DNA of 46,016 nt. It comes from Caldovatus sediminis (GTDB lineage Bacteria > Pseudomonadota > Alphaproteobacteria > Acetobacterales > Acetobacteraceae). Below, in pieces: positions 14,277-22,483 of the stretch. Each line of letters starts with the position of its first letter. Position 1 is the stretch's first letter. Both the position numbers and the translations under genes were made by a program. The notes under the pieces are model-generated. The model had not been told where the DNA came from. It did not search any database and was given only the letters and a program-made list of their open reading frames with translations. The stretch is from the NCBI RefSeq assembly GCF_014644455.1, contig NZ_BMKS01000022.1, forward strand, positions 1 through 46,016. The letters run 5' to 3'.

Positions 14277-16250
14277 TCAGCGCAGCCAGCCGCCCCGCGG
14301 GGCGAGCCAGCCGCGAGGGCGCAGATCGGCTGCGGCGGGCGATGGTGCGGGCGCTAGGGCGTTCGGTGTCGCCAGCGCGGGTTCCTGCGCCGGCAGCGAC
14401 AGCGCATCGGCCATCCGCGCCCAGCGGCCCTCGCCCCAGCCATCCATGCCGAGCGCGGCGGCGGCGGCGCGGGCGTAGACCCGGCAGTCCAGCGCCTCGT
14501 TGCGCTCCCTCGTCTTCACCCACTCCAGTCGCCGGAAGCCGTTCCGGCCGGCGCGGGCGACCAGCTGCTCGGCGGTGAGCTGGCGGCAGAACTCCTCGCC
14601 CGCCGCGTGCAACGGCAGGTGGACGTAGCCGGGCGGGAACGGGTCACCGCTCTCCGCCGTCGGCCGCTCCAGCTTCAGCCAGCCATAGGTCTCGCCCTTC
14701 AGGAAGGAGGAGCCCACCGGCCAGAGCTTGAGGCCCCCGAGCTTCCGGCCATTGCGGCGGACCTCGGTGGCCGCCGGCTGGCCGACCGCGGCGCGCAGTC
14801 CATCCTGGCCCTTCACGGCGATGGCGCGGCCGGCGCCGGCTCGCCGCACGAAGGCGTAGACCTCCGCCGTGGTCATGCCGTCGCCGCTGTCGATCGCCGC
14901 CATGGCCACCGGCAGGCGGTGGCCGCTGGCGTGCCGCCAGGTCTCGCCGAGCAGCCGCCGCAACTCCTCCCACACCGCCGCCTCGAACGGATTGCCGGCC
15001 AGCACGCGGTGCTCGACCAGCCAGGACTGGCGATCCTGCCCCCAGGCCCAGACCGAGGCCTCGAGACGGTCGCGCTGCACGTCCACGCCCGCCGTCAGCA
15101 GCAGCCCGCCCGCCGGCACGGTACCGATCGGCCAATGCTCGCGGCGGTCGTAGAGCCGCTGCCAGTCCGGCGCCTCGCCCGCCTCCTGCCAGGTCTCGCC
15201 GAGCACGGTGTTGCGGAAGGTCTTGATCGCGCGGTCGTCCCCCTGCGCCGCCAGCCACAGCCGGGCGATCTCCGACCAGGGCATCCAGCCCGGCGGGGAG
15301 TAGAGCGCCGAGATGTGGAAGCCGATCGCGTGCGGGTCCGCCGCCATGGCGGTGGCCCGCCACTCGCCCGCGGCCAGCATCGCCGCCTTGTGCTGCTCGC
15401 CGATCGGGGCGTCGCAGGCCTCGCAGAGATAGCGCGCGGTGTCGGGCGCCCCCTCGTCCCAGACCAGCCGCTCGAAGCGCAGCCATTGCATCGCCCCGCA
15501 GTGCGGGCACGGCACGAAGTAGCGGCGCTGGTCGGTCGCGAGGTACTCCCGCTCGATGCGCGACAGGCCGGCAATGGTAGGCGTCGAGACCAGCAGCATC
15601 TTGCGGCGCCAGCCGAAGGTGCGCGCCCGGGCCTCGGCCAGCGCGATCGGGTCGCCCTCCCCCTCGACGTCGCCGGGATAGGCGTCGATCTCGTCGAGGA
15701 ACAGGAAGCGCGCCGACATCGAGCGCAGGCCGACCGCGCTGTTGGCGCCGGTCATCACCAGCTGCCCCCCGGGGAACTCCTTCGAGAGCTGGCGGTTGCC
15801 GCTGTCGCGGGAGCGCGCCGGCGCCACCCGCTCGCGGATCGCCGGCGTCTCCTCGACCAGCGGGTCGATGCGCTGGTCGGAGAAGCGCTTGGCGAGCTCG
15901 GTGGTCGGCTGCACCGCCAGCATCGGCCCGGGCGCGTGGTGGATGACGTAGCCGATCCAGTTGTTGCCACACTCGGTGCCGCCGACCTGCGCCCCCTTCA
16001 TGAACACGACGCGCCGCGCCGGATGCGCCGGCGACAGCGCATCCATGATCTCGCGCAGATAGGGCGTCCGCGCCGTGCGCCAGGGACCGGGCTCGGCGGA
16101 GCCGCGGCTGCCGAGCACGCGATGCCGGTCGGCCCATTCCGAGACCAGCAGCGCCGGCTCCGGCGCCATGCCGTCGCGCCAGGCCTGCAGGATCTCGGCC
16201 GCGCCGTCGAAGCCGCCGAGCTCGGCCAGTATGTCCGTGCCCGTCGCCAT
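14277..16250 (-). CDS. terL: Terminase large subunit (GpA family)
   Basis: This 657-aa protein packages DNA into the prohead. Motifs in order: the ATPase region VVFMKGAQVGGTECGNNWIG (Walker A variant, about 81-100), Walker B FLFLDEIDAYPGD (about 183-195), the coupling motif MLLVSTPTIAGLS, and a zinc-ribbon-like pair (CPHCGAMQ and CEAC). The nuclease Asp is in TAGVDVQRDRLE, with later IDSGDGMTTAEVYAF. This order matches lambda GpA-type terminases. The start overlaps the small subunit stop by TGATG. A Pro/Ala-rich C-terminal tail of about 30 residues probably contacts the portal. Confidence 0.93.
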   Translation of the reverse strand: MATGTDILAELGGFDGAAEILQAWRDGMAPEPALLVSEWADRHRVLGSRGSAEPGPWRTARTPYLREIMDALSPAHPARRVVFMKGAQVGGTECGNNWIGYVIHHAPGPMLAVQPTTELAKRFSDQRIDPLVEETPAIRERVAPARSRDSGNRQLSKEFPGGQLVMTGANSAVGLRSMSARFLFLDEIDAYPGDVEGEGDPIALAEARARTFGWRRKMLLVSTPTIAGLSRIEREYLATDQRRYFVPCPHCGAMQWLRFERLVWDEGAPDTARYLCEACDAPIGEQHKAAMLAAGEWRATAMAADPHAIGFHISALYSPPGWMPWSEIARLWLAAQGDDRAIKTFRNTVLGETWQEAGEAPDWQRLYDRREHWPIGTVPAGGLLLTAGVDVQRDRLEASVWAWGQDRQSWLVEHRVLAGNPFEAAVWEELRRLLGETWRHASGHRLPVAMAAIDSGDGMTTAEVYAFVRRAGAGRAIAVKGQDGLRAAVGQPAATEVRRNGRKLGGLKLWPVGSSFLKGETYGWLKLERPTAESGDPFPPGYVHLPLHAAGEEFCRQLTAEQLVARAGRNGFRRLEWVKTRERNEALDCRVYARAAAAALGMDGWGEGRWARMADALSLPAQEPALATPNALAPAPSPAAADLRPRGWLAPRGGWLR

Positions 16251-16840
16251 CAGCCGACGCTCACCCGCACGTCGTGCCGCTCGGCCAGGTGCTGGCGCAG
16301 GCGTGCATCCATCATGGTCTGCAGCCGGTGCGCGTCGACGCCGAGCTCGGCCGCCATCTCGGCCGCGACCCGGGCGGGCCAGGCGAGGATGGCGTCGCGC
16401 TCCTCCTTGGCGAGGCGGTGCACCAGCAGGAGCGCGCGGGCCTTGTCGACCAGCTTGCCCTTGCGCTCGTCGAGCCGCAGCCGGCGCTCCTGCGCCTTCA
16501 GCACCTCGTTCGCCGTGCGGGCGTCGTGGAAGGTGCTGCCGGCCGCGCGGGGCAGCGGATCGGGCGCGGCGGGCGGCGGCGCAGGAGCGGGAGGCGCAAC
16601 GGGCCGGGCCGGCGGGAGCAGCGGCGGCGCCGCGGGCGCGGCCATGGCCCCCGTCCTGCGGGCCGGGTCGCTGCTCTCGGCCAGCCGCGCGCGGACCTTC
16701 TCGACGTCCCAGGCGCCGTCCGGCTCGGGCGCGATGCGGCCGGCGCGCTGCGCCTTCTGCAGCGCCGTGTGGGAGACGCCGAGGCGGCGCGCCACCTCGC
16801 GCTGCGAGGCCACGCGGCCCGGCGGCGCGGCGGCGATCAT
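16250..16840 (-). CDS. terS: Terminase small subunit, Nu1-like
   Basis: This protein has about 196 residues from the ATG at 16840; a TTG at 16870 in the same frame is an alternative. The N-terminus has a winged-helix DNA-recognition domain (VASQREVARRLGVSHTALQK, then AGRIAPEPDG) like lambda Nu1. A Pro/Ala linker follows. The C-terminal half is helical (ANEVLKAQERRLRLDERKGK, then ERDAILAWPARVAAEMAAEL) and probably binds the large subunit. It directly precedes and overlaps the large subunit gene. It is the first gene of the minus-strand late operon, so the late promoter should lie in the roughly 120 bases between it and the divergent gene at 16963. Confidence 0.82.
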   Translation of the reverse strand: MIAAAPPGRVASQREVARRLGVSHTALQKAQRAGRIAPEPDGAWDVEKVRARLAESSDPARRTGAMAAPAAPPLLPPARPVAPPAPAPPPAAPDPLPRAAGSTFHDARTANEVLKAQERRLRLDERKGKLVDKARALLLVHRLAKEERDAILAWPARVAAEMAAELGVDAHRLQTMMDARLRQHLAERHDVRVSVG

Positions 16841-16962
16841 GATCTGATCGGAACCCCTCGGAGAAAGCAATCAACGGAGCGCCGATGGCGCTTGGCTCAG
16901 CCCCCGCCGCAGCGCGAATGGTCCGTCACGCGCGGAGCACCGCGCCGCAGACGGAGACCACG

Positions 16963-17199
16963 ATGACCGACCGCGCAGCCCGCGCCGCCCGCAACCAGGA
17001 ACGCAGCCTGGCGGCCTTCCTGGCGAAGAAGGCGGAGTTCGACGCCCTGCTCGCCGAGCTGCGACAGGCCAGCGACGACCACTTCGGGGCGGATCCCGAG
17101 GCGGTGCTCTGGGGCGAAACCGCCTGGCTCGCCGACGCCACCGCGAAGCTGAAGGACATCGCCGACCAGCACTTCAGGCGGGGCGAATACGCCGGCTGA
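16963..17199 (+). CDS. Small hypothetical protein divergent from the terminase
   Basis: This 78-aa protein starts at ATG 16963 with GGAG seven bases before it. It is a single helical, charged protein (RNQERSLAAFLAKKAEFDAL, then LKDIADQHFRRGEYAG) and could form a helical hairpin. It is transcribed away from the late operon, and a pair of strong hairpins follows its stop. I do not recognise the family. Codon use and the ribosome binding site support coding. Confidence 0.65.
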   Translation: MTDRAARAARNQERSLAAFLAKKAEFDALLAELRQASDDHFGADPEAVLWGETAWLADATAKLKDIADQHFRRGEYAG

Positions 17200-17216
17200 C
17201 GCGGCGCCCCTGCCGC

Positions 17217-17277
17217 ACCGCCCCGACCGGGTCCGCCCGGCGGGGCTCGGGGCGGTAGCACCCGGCTGGTCGGGTGC
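17217..17277 (+). terminator. Two consecutive hairpins between plus-strand genes
   Basis: The first hairpin has outer arms ACCGCCCCGA (17217-17226) and TCGGGGCGGT (17247-17256) enclosing an inner CCGGG-TCCG-CCCGG stem. The second is GCACCCG-GCTGGT-CGGGTGC (17258-17277). They follow the 78-aa gene and end 20 bases before the DUF3489 gene. There is no T-run. They may act as a Rho-aided terminator or a structured leader for the next gene. Confidence 0.45.
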
Positions 17278-17296
17278 GTGACCGAGGACCCCGACG

Positions 17297-18088
17297 ATGA
17301 AGCTCACCGACACCCAGCGCGCGATCCTGACGGCCGCCGCGCAGCACCCGCAGCACCTGGCGGTGCCGCCCGAGCGACTGCCCGCCGCCGCGCGGCAGAC
17401 GGTCGGCAAGGCGCTGCTCAAGGCCGACCTGGTCGTCGCGGTGCACCGCCCCGACTACGACGCCCGGGCGCTCTGGACGATCGACGGCGAGAGCCTGCTG
17501 CTGCGCATCACCGACGCGGGGCTCCGCGCGATCGGCGTCGAGCCGGTCGCCGCCGCGCCGGAGGCGCCCACGCAGGACAACTCCGCCGGCGCAGTCGAGC
17601 CCGCCCAGGGCGCGCCCGGGGCGCCGGACGACGCCACCCGCGCGGAGGACCTCGCCCTGCTCGACGCCGCCCTCGCGGCGCCCCGCCCGGCGGCCCCGCG
17701 CGCCGGCCTGCGCGACGCCGCGCGGCGGGTGCTGGACGCCTGGGACGACGAGGCGAACGGGCGCTACGACCTGGCCGACGCGATGGACGCGCTCCGCCGG
17801 GTGCTGGCGAAGCCCGCTCCCAGGACGCGCGAGCTTGGCGCGCCGCGCAAGCCGCGCGAGGGCACGAAGCAGGAGGCGGTGCTGGCCATGCTCCGCCGCC
17901 CGGAGGGCGCGACGGTGGCGCAGATCGCCGAGGCCACCGGCTGGGCGCCGCACACCGTGCGGGGGTTCTTCGCCGGCCTGAAGAAGCGCCAGGGCATCGC
18001 GGTCGAGGCCGCGGAGCGGGTGCGCCAGGTCGGGCCGGGCAAGGAGGGCGCGAAGGGGTCCTTCACCATTTACCGCATCGCCGGCTGA
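17297..18088 (+). CDS. DUF3489-domain protein, putative regulator
   Basis: This 263-aa protein ends in a DUF3489 winged-helix-like domain (about 190-263): GTKQEAVLAMLRRPEGATVA, then QIAEATGWAPHTVRGFFAGL and a C-terminal SFTIYRI strand. The N-terminus (MKLTDTQRAILTAAAQHPQH) is a second helix-turn-helix-like segment, and the two are joined by a long Ala/Pro/Asp linker. The fold suggests DNA binding, but no target is known. Genes of this family are common near prophage recombinase and early modules of Alphaproteobacteria. It ends at a strong hairpin shared with the convergent DUF1810 gene. Confidence 0.75.
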   Translation: MKLTDTQRAILTAAAQHPQHLAVPPERLPAAARQTVGKALLKADLVVAVHRPDYDARALWTIDGESLLLRITDAGLRAIGVEPVAAAPEAPTQDNSAGAVEPAQGAPGAPDDATRAEDLALLDAALAAPRPAAPRAGLRDAARRVLDAWDDEANGRYDLADAMDALRRVLAKPAPRTRELGAPRKPREGTKQEAVLAMLRRPEGATVAQIAEATGWAPHTVRGFFAGLKKRQGIAVEAAERVRQVGPGKEGAKGSFTIYRIAG

Positions 18089-18110
18089 CGCCAAGGCGAG
18101 CCGGCACCCT

Positions 18111-18145
18111 GGCGCCGCCGCCCGCCGATCGCGGGCGGCGGCGTC
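18111..18145. terminator. Bidirectional hairpin between convergent genes
   Basis: GCCGCCGCCCGC (18114-18125) and GCGGGCGGCGGC (18131-18142) are perfectly complementary around a 5-base CGATC loop, and flanking bases extend the stem to 13 or more pairs. It lies between the convergent stops of the DUF3489 gene and the DUF1810 gene. The very stable GC stem could stop transcription from both sides. Confidence 0.55.
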
Positions 18146-18151
18146 GGCCTG

Positions 18152-18580
18152 TCAGCCCTTCGCCAGCAGTTCGGTCGTCAGCGGATCCGGCTCGCCCCCG
18201 AAGTACCGCCGCAGCACCTCGGCGAACACCGCCGCCTCGGGGCGGGCCGCCGCGAACAGGGTCATGGACGATCGGAGCTTCAGGTCGTCCGGGTTGCCGA
18301 AGATCTCGTGCGCGGACCGGCCCTGGACCGCGCGGACCAGCTCGGCGCACTCGATCAGCCGCGGCCCGAGCACCGGGTGCGCCATGTAGGCCTGCGCCTC
18401 GGCCAGCGAGGCGATGCCGTAGCGCTGGGCGGTCGGGCTCCGCCCGAGGGCGCGGAGCTGCGGGAACACGAACCACATCCAGTGCGTGCGCTTCCGCCCC
18501 GCCCGGAGCTCGCGGCGCACGTCGGCGATCACGGGCTCCTGCGCCCGCACGAAGCGCTCGAGGTCGAAGGGATCTGCCAT
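18152..18580 (-). CDS. DUF1810-family protein
   Basis: This 142-aa protein matches DUF1810 across its length: LERFVRAQEPVIADVRRELR, then RKRTHWMWFVFPQLRALGRS, QRYGIASLAEAQAYMAHPVL and EIFGNPDDLKLRSSMTLFA. The HWMWFVFPQL block is the family signature. The biochemical role is not firmly known; a link to ADP-ribose-type nucleotide chemistry has been proposed for relatives. It is the last gene of the early minus-strand operon, after the second methyltransferase. No signal peptide or membrane segment is seen. Confidence 0.85.
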   Translation of the reverse strand: MADPFDLERFVRAQEPVIADVRRELRAGRKRTHWMWFVFPQLRALGRSPTAQRYGIASLAEAQAYMAHPVLGPRLIECAELVRAVQGRSAHEIFGNPDDLKLRSSMTLFAAARPEAAVFAEVLRRYFGGEPDPLTTELLAKG

Positions 18581-18639
18581 GGCGGCAGGCTACACCCGCA
18601 CCGTCCGCATTCCGAAGGCCTCCCGCGGCCGCGCCGGAC

Positions 18640-19908
18640 TCAGGTCGGCACCGGAACGCCGCGCGCGGCGGCGACGTCCCCGAAGACCCGATCCTCCCCG
18701 GCCAGCACCGCAGGCCGGCCGGTGAAGGCCTGCCAGCGCCGCACCGCGACGTCCACGTAGCGGGGGTCGAGCTCCATCGCGAGGCAGACCCGGCCGGTGG
18801 TCTCCGCCGCGACGATGGCGCTGCCGCTGCCGCAGAACGGCTCGTAGACCGCGTCGCCCGGCGCGCTGTTGTTCAGCATCGGCCGGCGCATGCACTCGAC
18901 CGGCTTCTGGGTGCCGTGCACCGTCGCCGCGTCCTCGTCGCCGCCGGCCGCGATGGCCCAGAGCGTCGCCTGGTCCCGCGCCCCCTGCCAGTGCCCGGTC
19001 GCGCCCCTGCGCACCGCGTAGAGGCAGGGCTCGTGCTGCCAGTGGTAGTCGCCGCGGCCCAGCACGAAGCGCGGCTTGGCCCAGACGATCTGGCTGCGCA
19101 CCGCGAAGCCCGCCGCCTCCAGGCTCTCGATCACCGTGCGCGCGTGCACGCCGGCGTGCCAGACGTAGGCGACATCACCCGGGAACAGCGCCCAGGCCGC
19201 GCGCCAGTCGGCGCGGTCGTCGTTCGCCACCCTGCCGGTGCGCATCGTGGCCGAGACGCCGGCCTCGTTGCGCCATTCCGGGTCGTAGTTCACGCCGTAC
19301 GGTGGATCCGTGATCATGAGGTGCGGTCGCGCGCCGCCGAGCAGCCGCGCGACATCGCCGGCGCTGGTGCTGTCGCCGCAGAGCAGCCGGTGCGGGCCGA
19401 GGGCCCAGAGGTCGCCGGGCCGGGTGACCGGCGCGGCCGGCGGCTCCGGCGCCGGCGCGTCGGGATCCCCGGCGGGCGCGGCCGGCACGCCCGGCGCCAC
19501 GTCGGCCAGCAGCCGGTCGAGCGTCGCGCCGTCGAAGCCGATCAGCCCGAGGTCGAACTCGTCGGTGCGCAGCGCGCGGAGCTCGGCCGCGAGCAGGCTC
19601 TCGTCCCAGGCCGAGTTCAGCGCCAGTTGGTTGTCGGCGAGCCGGAAGGCGCGCGCCTGCGCCTCCGTCAGGTGTCCGAGCCGGATCGCCGGCACCTCCT
19701 CGAGGCCGAGCGCCTTCGCGGCGAGGACGCGGCCGTGCCCGGCGATCAGCACACCGGCGTCGTCCACCAGCACCGGGACGTTGAAGCCGAACTCGGCGAT
19801 CGAGGCGGCGAGCTGCGCCACCTGCTCGGCCGGGTGCAGCCGGGCGTTCGCCGCGTAGGGCGCGAGCGAGGCGACCGGCATCGTCTCGAGCTGGAGGTCA
19901 GGCCGCAT
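18640..19908 (-). CDS. ParB-domain plus DNA methyltransferase (DPPY type)
   Basis: This 422-aa fusion has a ParB/Srx-like N-terminal domain (residues 8-130: AGVLIAGHGRVLAAKALGLE, RLADNQLALN) and a DNA methylase domain (165-405). Methylase motif IV is TDPPYGVNYD (about 200-209) and motif I is YEPFCGSGSAIVAAE (about 366), in beta-class order. DPPY usually goes with N6-adenine methylation. Such fusions are common in prophages and protect phage DNA from host restriction. Its start overlaps the stop of a second ParB-methyltransferase by 11 bases. The ATG at 19881 is a possible shorter start. Confidence 0.88.
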   Translation of the reverse strand: MRPDLQLETMPVASLAPYAANARLHPAEQVAQLAASIAEFGFNVPVLVDDAGVLIAGHGRVLAAKALGLEEVPAIRLGHLTEAQARAFRLADNQLALNSAWDESLLAAELRALRTDEFDLGLIGFDGATLDRLLADVAPGVPAAPAGDPDAPAPEPPAAPVTRPGDLWALGPHRLLCGDSTSAGDVARLLGGARPHLMITDPPYGVNYDPEWRNEAGVSATMRTGRVANDDRADWRAAWALFPGDVAYVWHAGVHARTVIESLEAAGFAVRSQIVWAKPRFVLGRGDYHWQHEPCLYAVRRGATGHWQGARDQATLWAIAAGGDEDAATVHGTQKPVECMRRPMLNNSAPGDAVYEPFCGSGSAIVAAETTGRVCLAMELDPRYVDVAVRRWQAFTGRPAVLAGEDRVFGDVAAARGVPVPT

Positions 19909-21367
19909 CGGACAGCGCCTCCGCCCGCGCGGCCGCCACCGCGTCGAAGTCCCGCCCGTCGTCGGCGAGCGTGACCGCCAGATCGGGATGCAGCCGTCGC
20001 CAGCGCGCGATGGCGAGGTCCACGTAGGAGGGCGCTAGCTCGATCGCGCGCACCCGCCGCCCGGTCCGCTGGCCGGCGAGGAGCGTGGTGCCGGAGCCGG
20101 CGAAGGGCTCGAAGACGACGTCGCCCTCGTCGGCATAGGCGCGCATCAGGAACTCCGGCAGCGCGACCGGAAAGACGGCCGGGTGCTCGGTCTCGATGCC
20201 GCGTGCCTTGTGGCGGGTGATGCGGAGCACGTTGTCGGGGATCCGGGTCTCCTGCACGCCCTGGCCGGCGTGCTGCCATTCGCCGACCGTGCCGTCCTTC
20301 GCGCGCATGCCGCCGTGGCTGCTATTGACGTGCCCCGCCCAGCGGCAGGGGATGATCTTGTTCGGCCGGCGGGCCTGGCGGTTGAAGTGGAAGATCAGCT
20401 CGAAGGCGGGCGCGAGACGGCCGTTCCAGTCGCCCGGCAGGCCGGGCCCCTGGTCCCAGGCGTAGAGCCCGAAGCGCCGCCAGCCCTGGGCGCGCATCCA
20501 GTCGAGCCAGCCGGACCAGTAGGGCAGCCACTCGTTCTCGCGGTGGATCAGGCCGAGGTTCACCAGCACCTGGCCGTCGTCGCGCAGCGCGAGCGGCAGG
20601 TGGCGGAACACGCCCTGCATCAGCGCGTCCCAATCGGAGACCCCGCCGGTGGTGTAGTCGCGCTGGTTGCCGTAGGGCGGGCTGGTGAAGAGCAGCGCCG
20701 CGCGGTCCGCGCCCACGACACGGGCCACCGCCGCGGCGTCGGTACTGTCGCCGCAGAGCAGGCGGTGCTCGCCGAGGAGCCACAGGTCGCCGGGGCGGGT
20801 GACGGCCTGGCGCGGCGCGTCCGGCTCGGCGTCGGCGGGGTCCTCGTCCGCGTTGCCAGCCGCCGCGCCACCAGGGGAGGCCGTTGCCGGCACGCCGGGA
20901 CTGGCAACGGGGGCGTTGCCGGGCTCGGTTGCCGCCGCGTCCAGGCCGGCAAGGAGGCGATCGATCTCGCCCGGGTCGAAGCCGGTCAGCGCGAGGTCGA
21001 TGCCGCCGGTCTCCTGCAGCTTGGCGACCTCGGCCGCGAGCAGCGCCTCGTCCCAGCCGGCGTTGAGCGCGATGCGGTTGTCGGCGAGCCGGTAGGCCGC
21101 CTTCTGCGCCTCGCTCAGGCCGGCGCGGACGATGGTCGGCACCGCGTCGAGGCCGAGGGACTTCGCGGCCAGCAGCCGGCCGTGGCCGGCGATGAGCTCG
21201 CCGCGTTCGTCCACCAGGACGGGCGCCACGAAGCCGAACTCGAGGATGCTGGCCGCGATCTGCGCCACCTGCTCGGCGGAGTGCGTGCGCGCGTTGCCGG
21301 CGTAGGGCAGCAGGGAGGCGACGGCGCGCGCCTCGACGGCGCTCGCCTGCCAGGGCGGCTGGGGCAT
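19898..21367 (-). CDS. ParB-domain plus DNA methyltransferase (SPPY type)
   Basis: This 489-aa protein has the same architecture as its downstream neighbour. The ParB-like domain is at 10-130 (RGELIAGHGRLLAAKSLGLD, RLADNRIALNAGWDEALLAA), and the methylase domain has motif IV as LFTSPPYGNQRDY (about 228-240) and motif I as FEPFAGSGTTLLAGQ near 435. SPPY is more typical of N4-cytosine methylation, so the pair probably modifies different bases. The shared N-terminal domain suggests ancient duplication followed by divergence of the catalytic part. The insert between motifs (about 250-390) is the likely target recognition region. Confidence 0.88.
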   Translation of the reverse strand: MPQPPWQASAVEARAVASLLPYAGNARTHSAEQVAQIAASILEFGFVAPVLVDERGELIAGHGRLLAAKSLGLDAVPTIVRAGLSEAQKAAYRLADNRIALNAGWDEALLAAEVAKLQETGGIDLALTGFDPGEIDRLLAGLDAAATEPGNAPVASPGVPATASPGGAAAGNADEDPADAEPDAPRQAVTRPGDLWLLGEHRLLCGDSTDAAAVARVVGADRAALLFTSPPYGNQRDYTTGGVSDWDALMQGVFRHLPLALRDDGQVLVNLGLIHRENEWLPYWSGWLDWMRAQGWRRFGLYAWDQGPGLPGDWNGRLAPAFELIFHFNRQARRPNKIIPCRWAGHVNSSHGGMRAKDGTVGEWQHAGQGVQETRIPDNVLRITRHKARGIETEHPAVFPVALPEFLMRAYADEGDVVFEPFAGSGTTLLAGQRTGRRVRAIELAPSYVDLAIARWRRLHPDLAVTLADDGRDFDAVAAARAEALSDAA

Positions 21368-21536
21368 GCGGGACCTGCTGGTGAGGAGCGGCTACGCCCT
21401 GCGCCGGGCGGCAACCGGGGGCGCTGGCAACCTGGAAAACGGGGCAGACGCTAGGGGCCTCGCGCGCGCTTGCCCCCCGCATACGGCGGGCGAAGGAAGG
21501 ACCCTGCGGCTCACGAGCCACGCTGCCGATGATCAT

Positions 21537-21562
21537 GCCGGGTGGCTGGCGAGCCACCCGGC
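21537..21562 (-). terminator. Strong hairpin in the gap between early genes
   Basis: GCCGGGTGGCT (21537-21547) and AGCCACCCGGC (21552-21562) pair perfectly over 11 bases with a GGCG loop. It sits in the 263-base gap between the DUF6456 gene and the SPPY methyltransferase gene. No T-run follows. It may reduce read-through into the methyltransferase genes, which could then rely on their own promoter. Nothing else is evident in 21368-21630. Confidence 0.45.
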
Positions 21563-21630
21563 GGCGAGACCCACGCCTCGCCAGTGATCGCAAGGAAGCA
21601 CGCCGAATTCACGTGCGTCCATGCACTCGT

Positions 21631-22242
21631 TCATGCCCGCGCAGATTTTTCTTCGAAGGCGGGCAGCATCAGGAACGGCGTTGCGGACGCCGCAGCACGC
21701 GAGCGTCGGACGAGGCCGAAGTGCACGCTCAGCACGCCCAGCGCGCCCACCAGCGCGCCCTGCGCATGGGCCGGGTTCATCGGCCTGGCGTTCCAGCCCT
21801 GCCGCAGCGACCAATCGCGGATCGAATGCTCGAGGCCGACGACGTACCACGCCACGCTGCCGGACGGGCTGCCGAAGCCGCCGAGCGCGTCGATCGCCTG
21901 CACGACCCGCTCCCGCGCCACCGACTGGCTCTCGGTGAGCAGGTCGGGCGACCCGCCCGGGATGCGGATCAGCGGCATGGTCCGCACGCGGTCGAGCGCC
22001 GCACGCTGGAACAGCGTCCGGAACACCACGCCGGCCTCGTGCATCTGCGGCGTGATGCTGCCGTTGGCGAGCAGCACGCCGAGACTGTCCACGGCGCGGC
22101 GGTGCTGCACCGGGCAACCGGTGTCGGGGTCCGTGCCGCGGACGCCCTCCTCGAAGCCGCCGTGCTGCAGCCGCCACTTCGACGGCTTGGAGAGGTCTTC
22201 GTGCCGCATCGTGGCGCGCTTCGCCTTGCGCTTACCGGCCAT
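21631..22242 (-). CDS. DUF6456-like phage protein
   Basis: This 203-aa protein begins with a basic stretch (MAGKRKAKRATMRHEDLSKP). A conserved block follows: SVAWYVVGLEHSIRDWSLRQ, then GWNARPMNPAHAQGALVGAL. This resembles DUF6456, found in alphaproteobacterial prophages and in cell-cycle-type regulators with HTH domains. No HTH is obvious here, so this may be the domain alone. The sequence before it (AVDSLGVLLANGSITPQMHE) is helical. Its start overlaps the stop of the small preceding gene by 11 bases. Function unknown; a regulatory role is a guess. Confidence 0.65.
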   Translation of the reverse strand: MAGKRKAKRATMRHEDLSKPSKWRLQHGGFEEGVRGTDPDTGCPVQHRRAVDSLGVLLANGSITPQMHEAGVVFRTLFQRAALDRVRTMPLIRIPGGSPDLLTESQSVARERVVQAIDALGGFGSPSGSVAWYVVGLEHSIRDWSLRQGWNARPMNPAHAQGALVGALGVLSVHFGLVRRSRAAASATPFLMLPAFEEKSARA

Positions 22243-22474
22243 GCTGGTCCCCTCCGTGCCGGCGCCCCCAGCGCCGGTTCGCTTCGTTGATGACGGCCTG
22301 GCGGAGCCAGGGGTCGGTGATGTCCTCCACGGCCAGGGCGGCGACGCCGTGCCGGTGCCAGGCGGCGGCGCGCATCGCGTCGAGGTCCACCGCGGTAGTC
22401 GGGCTGCGTGTCAGGTCCAGACTCGACCGGGGCGGCTGCGGCGCACCGGGCAGCCTCATGCCCGTCAAACGCAT
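22232..22474 (-). CDS. Small hypothetical early protein
   Basis: This protein has 80 residues from ATG 22474 or 75 from ATG 22459. The C-terminal half (WHRHGVAALAVEDITDPWLR, then QAVINEANRRWGRR) is a conserved-looking helical segment, and the N-terminal part is Pro/Arg-rich. The 22474 start lies inside a 20-bp palindrome and overlaps the stop of the resolvase gene; the 22459 start avoids this. It overlaps the DUF6456 gene by 11 bases. No family recognised beyond small early phage proteins. Confidence 0.55.
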   Translation of the reverse strand: MRLTGMRLPGAPQPPRSSLDLTRSPTTAVDLDAMRAAAWHRHGVAALAVEDITDPWLRQAVINEANRRWGRRHGGDQHGR

Positions 22475-22483
22475 GCGTTTGAC
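22464..22483. repeat. 20-bp perfect palindrome, copy B
   Basis: GTCAAACGCATGCGTTTGAC is a perfect inverted repeat spanning the stop codon of the resolvase gene and a possible start codon of the next gene. It shares 18 of 20 bases with the palindrome at 7024-7043, and the two differing positions change as a pair. A dimeric DNA-binding protein site or a conserved hairpin are both possible. Confidence 0.6.

Noticed and set aside
21486..21496. GCGGGCGAAGG, an 11-base match to the 3' part of the tRNA-Gly sequence.
   Set aside because: Too short for an attachment site in this base composition, and the match does not extend into the T-arm.
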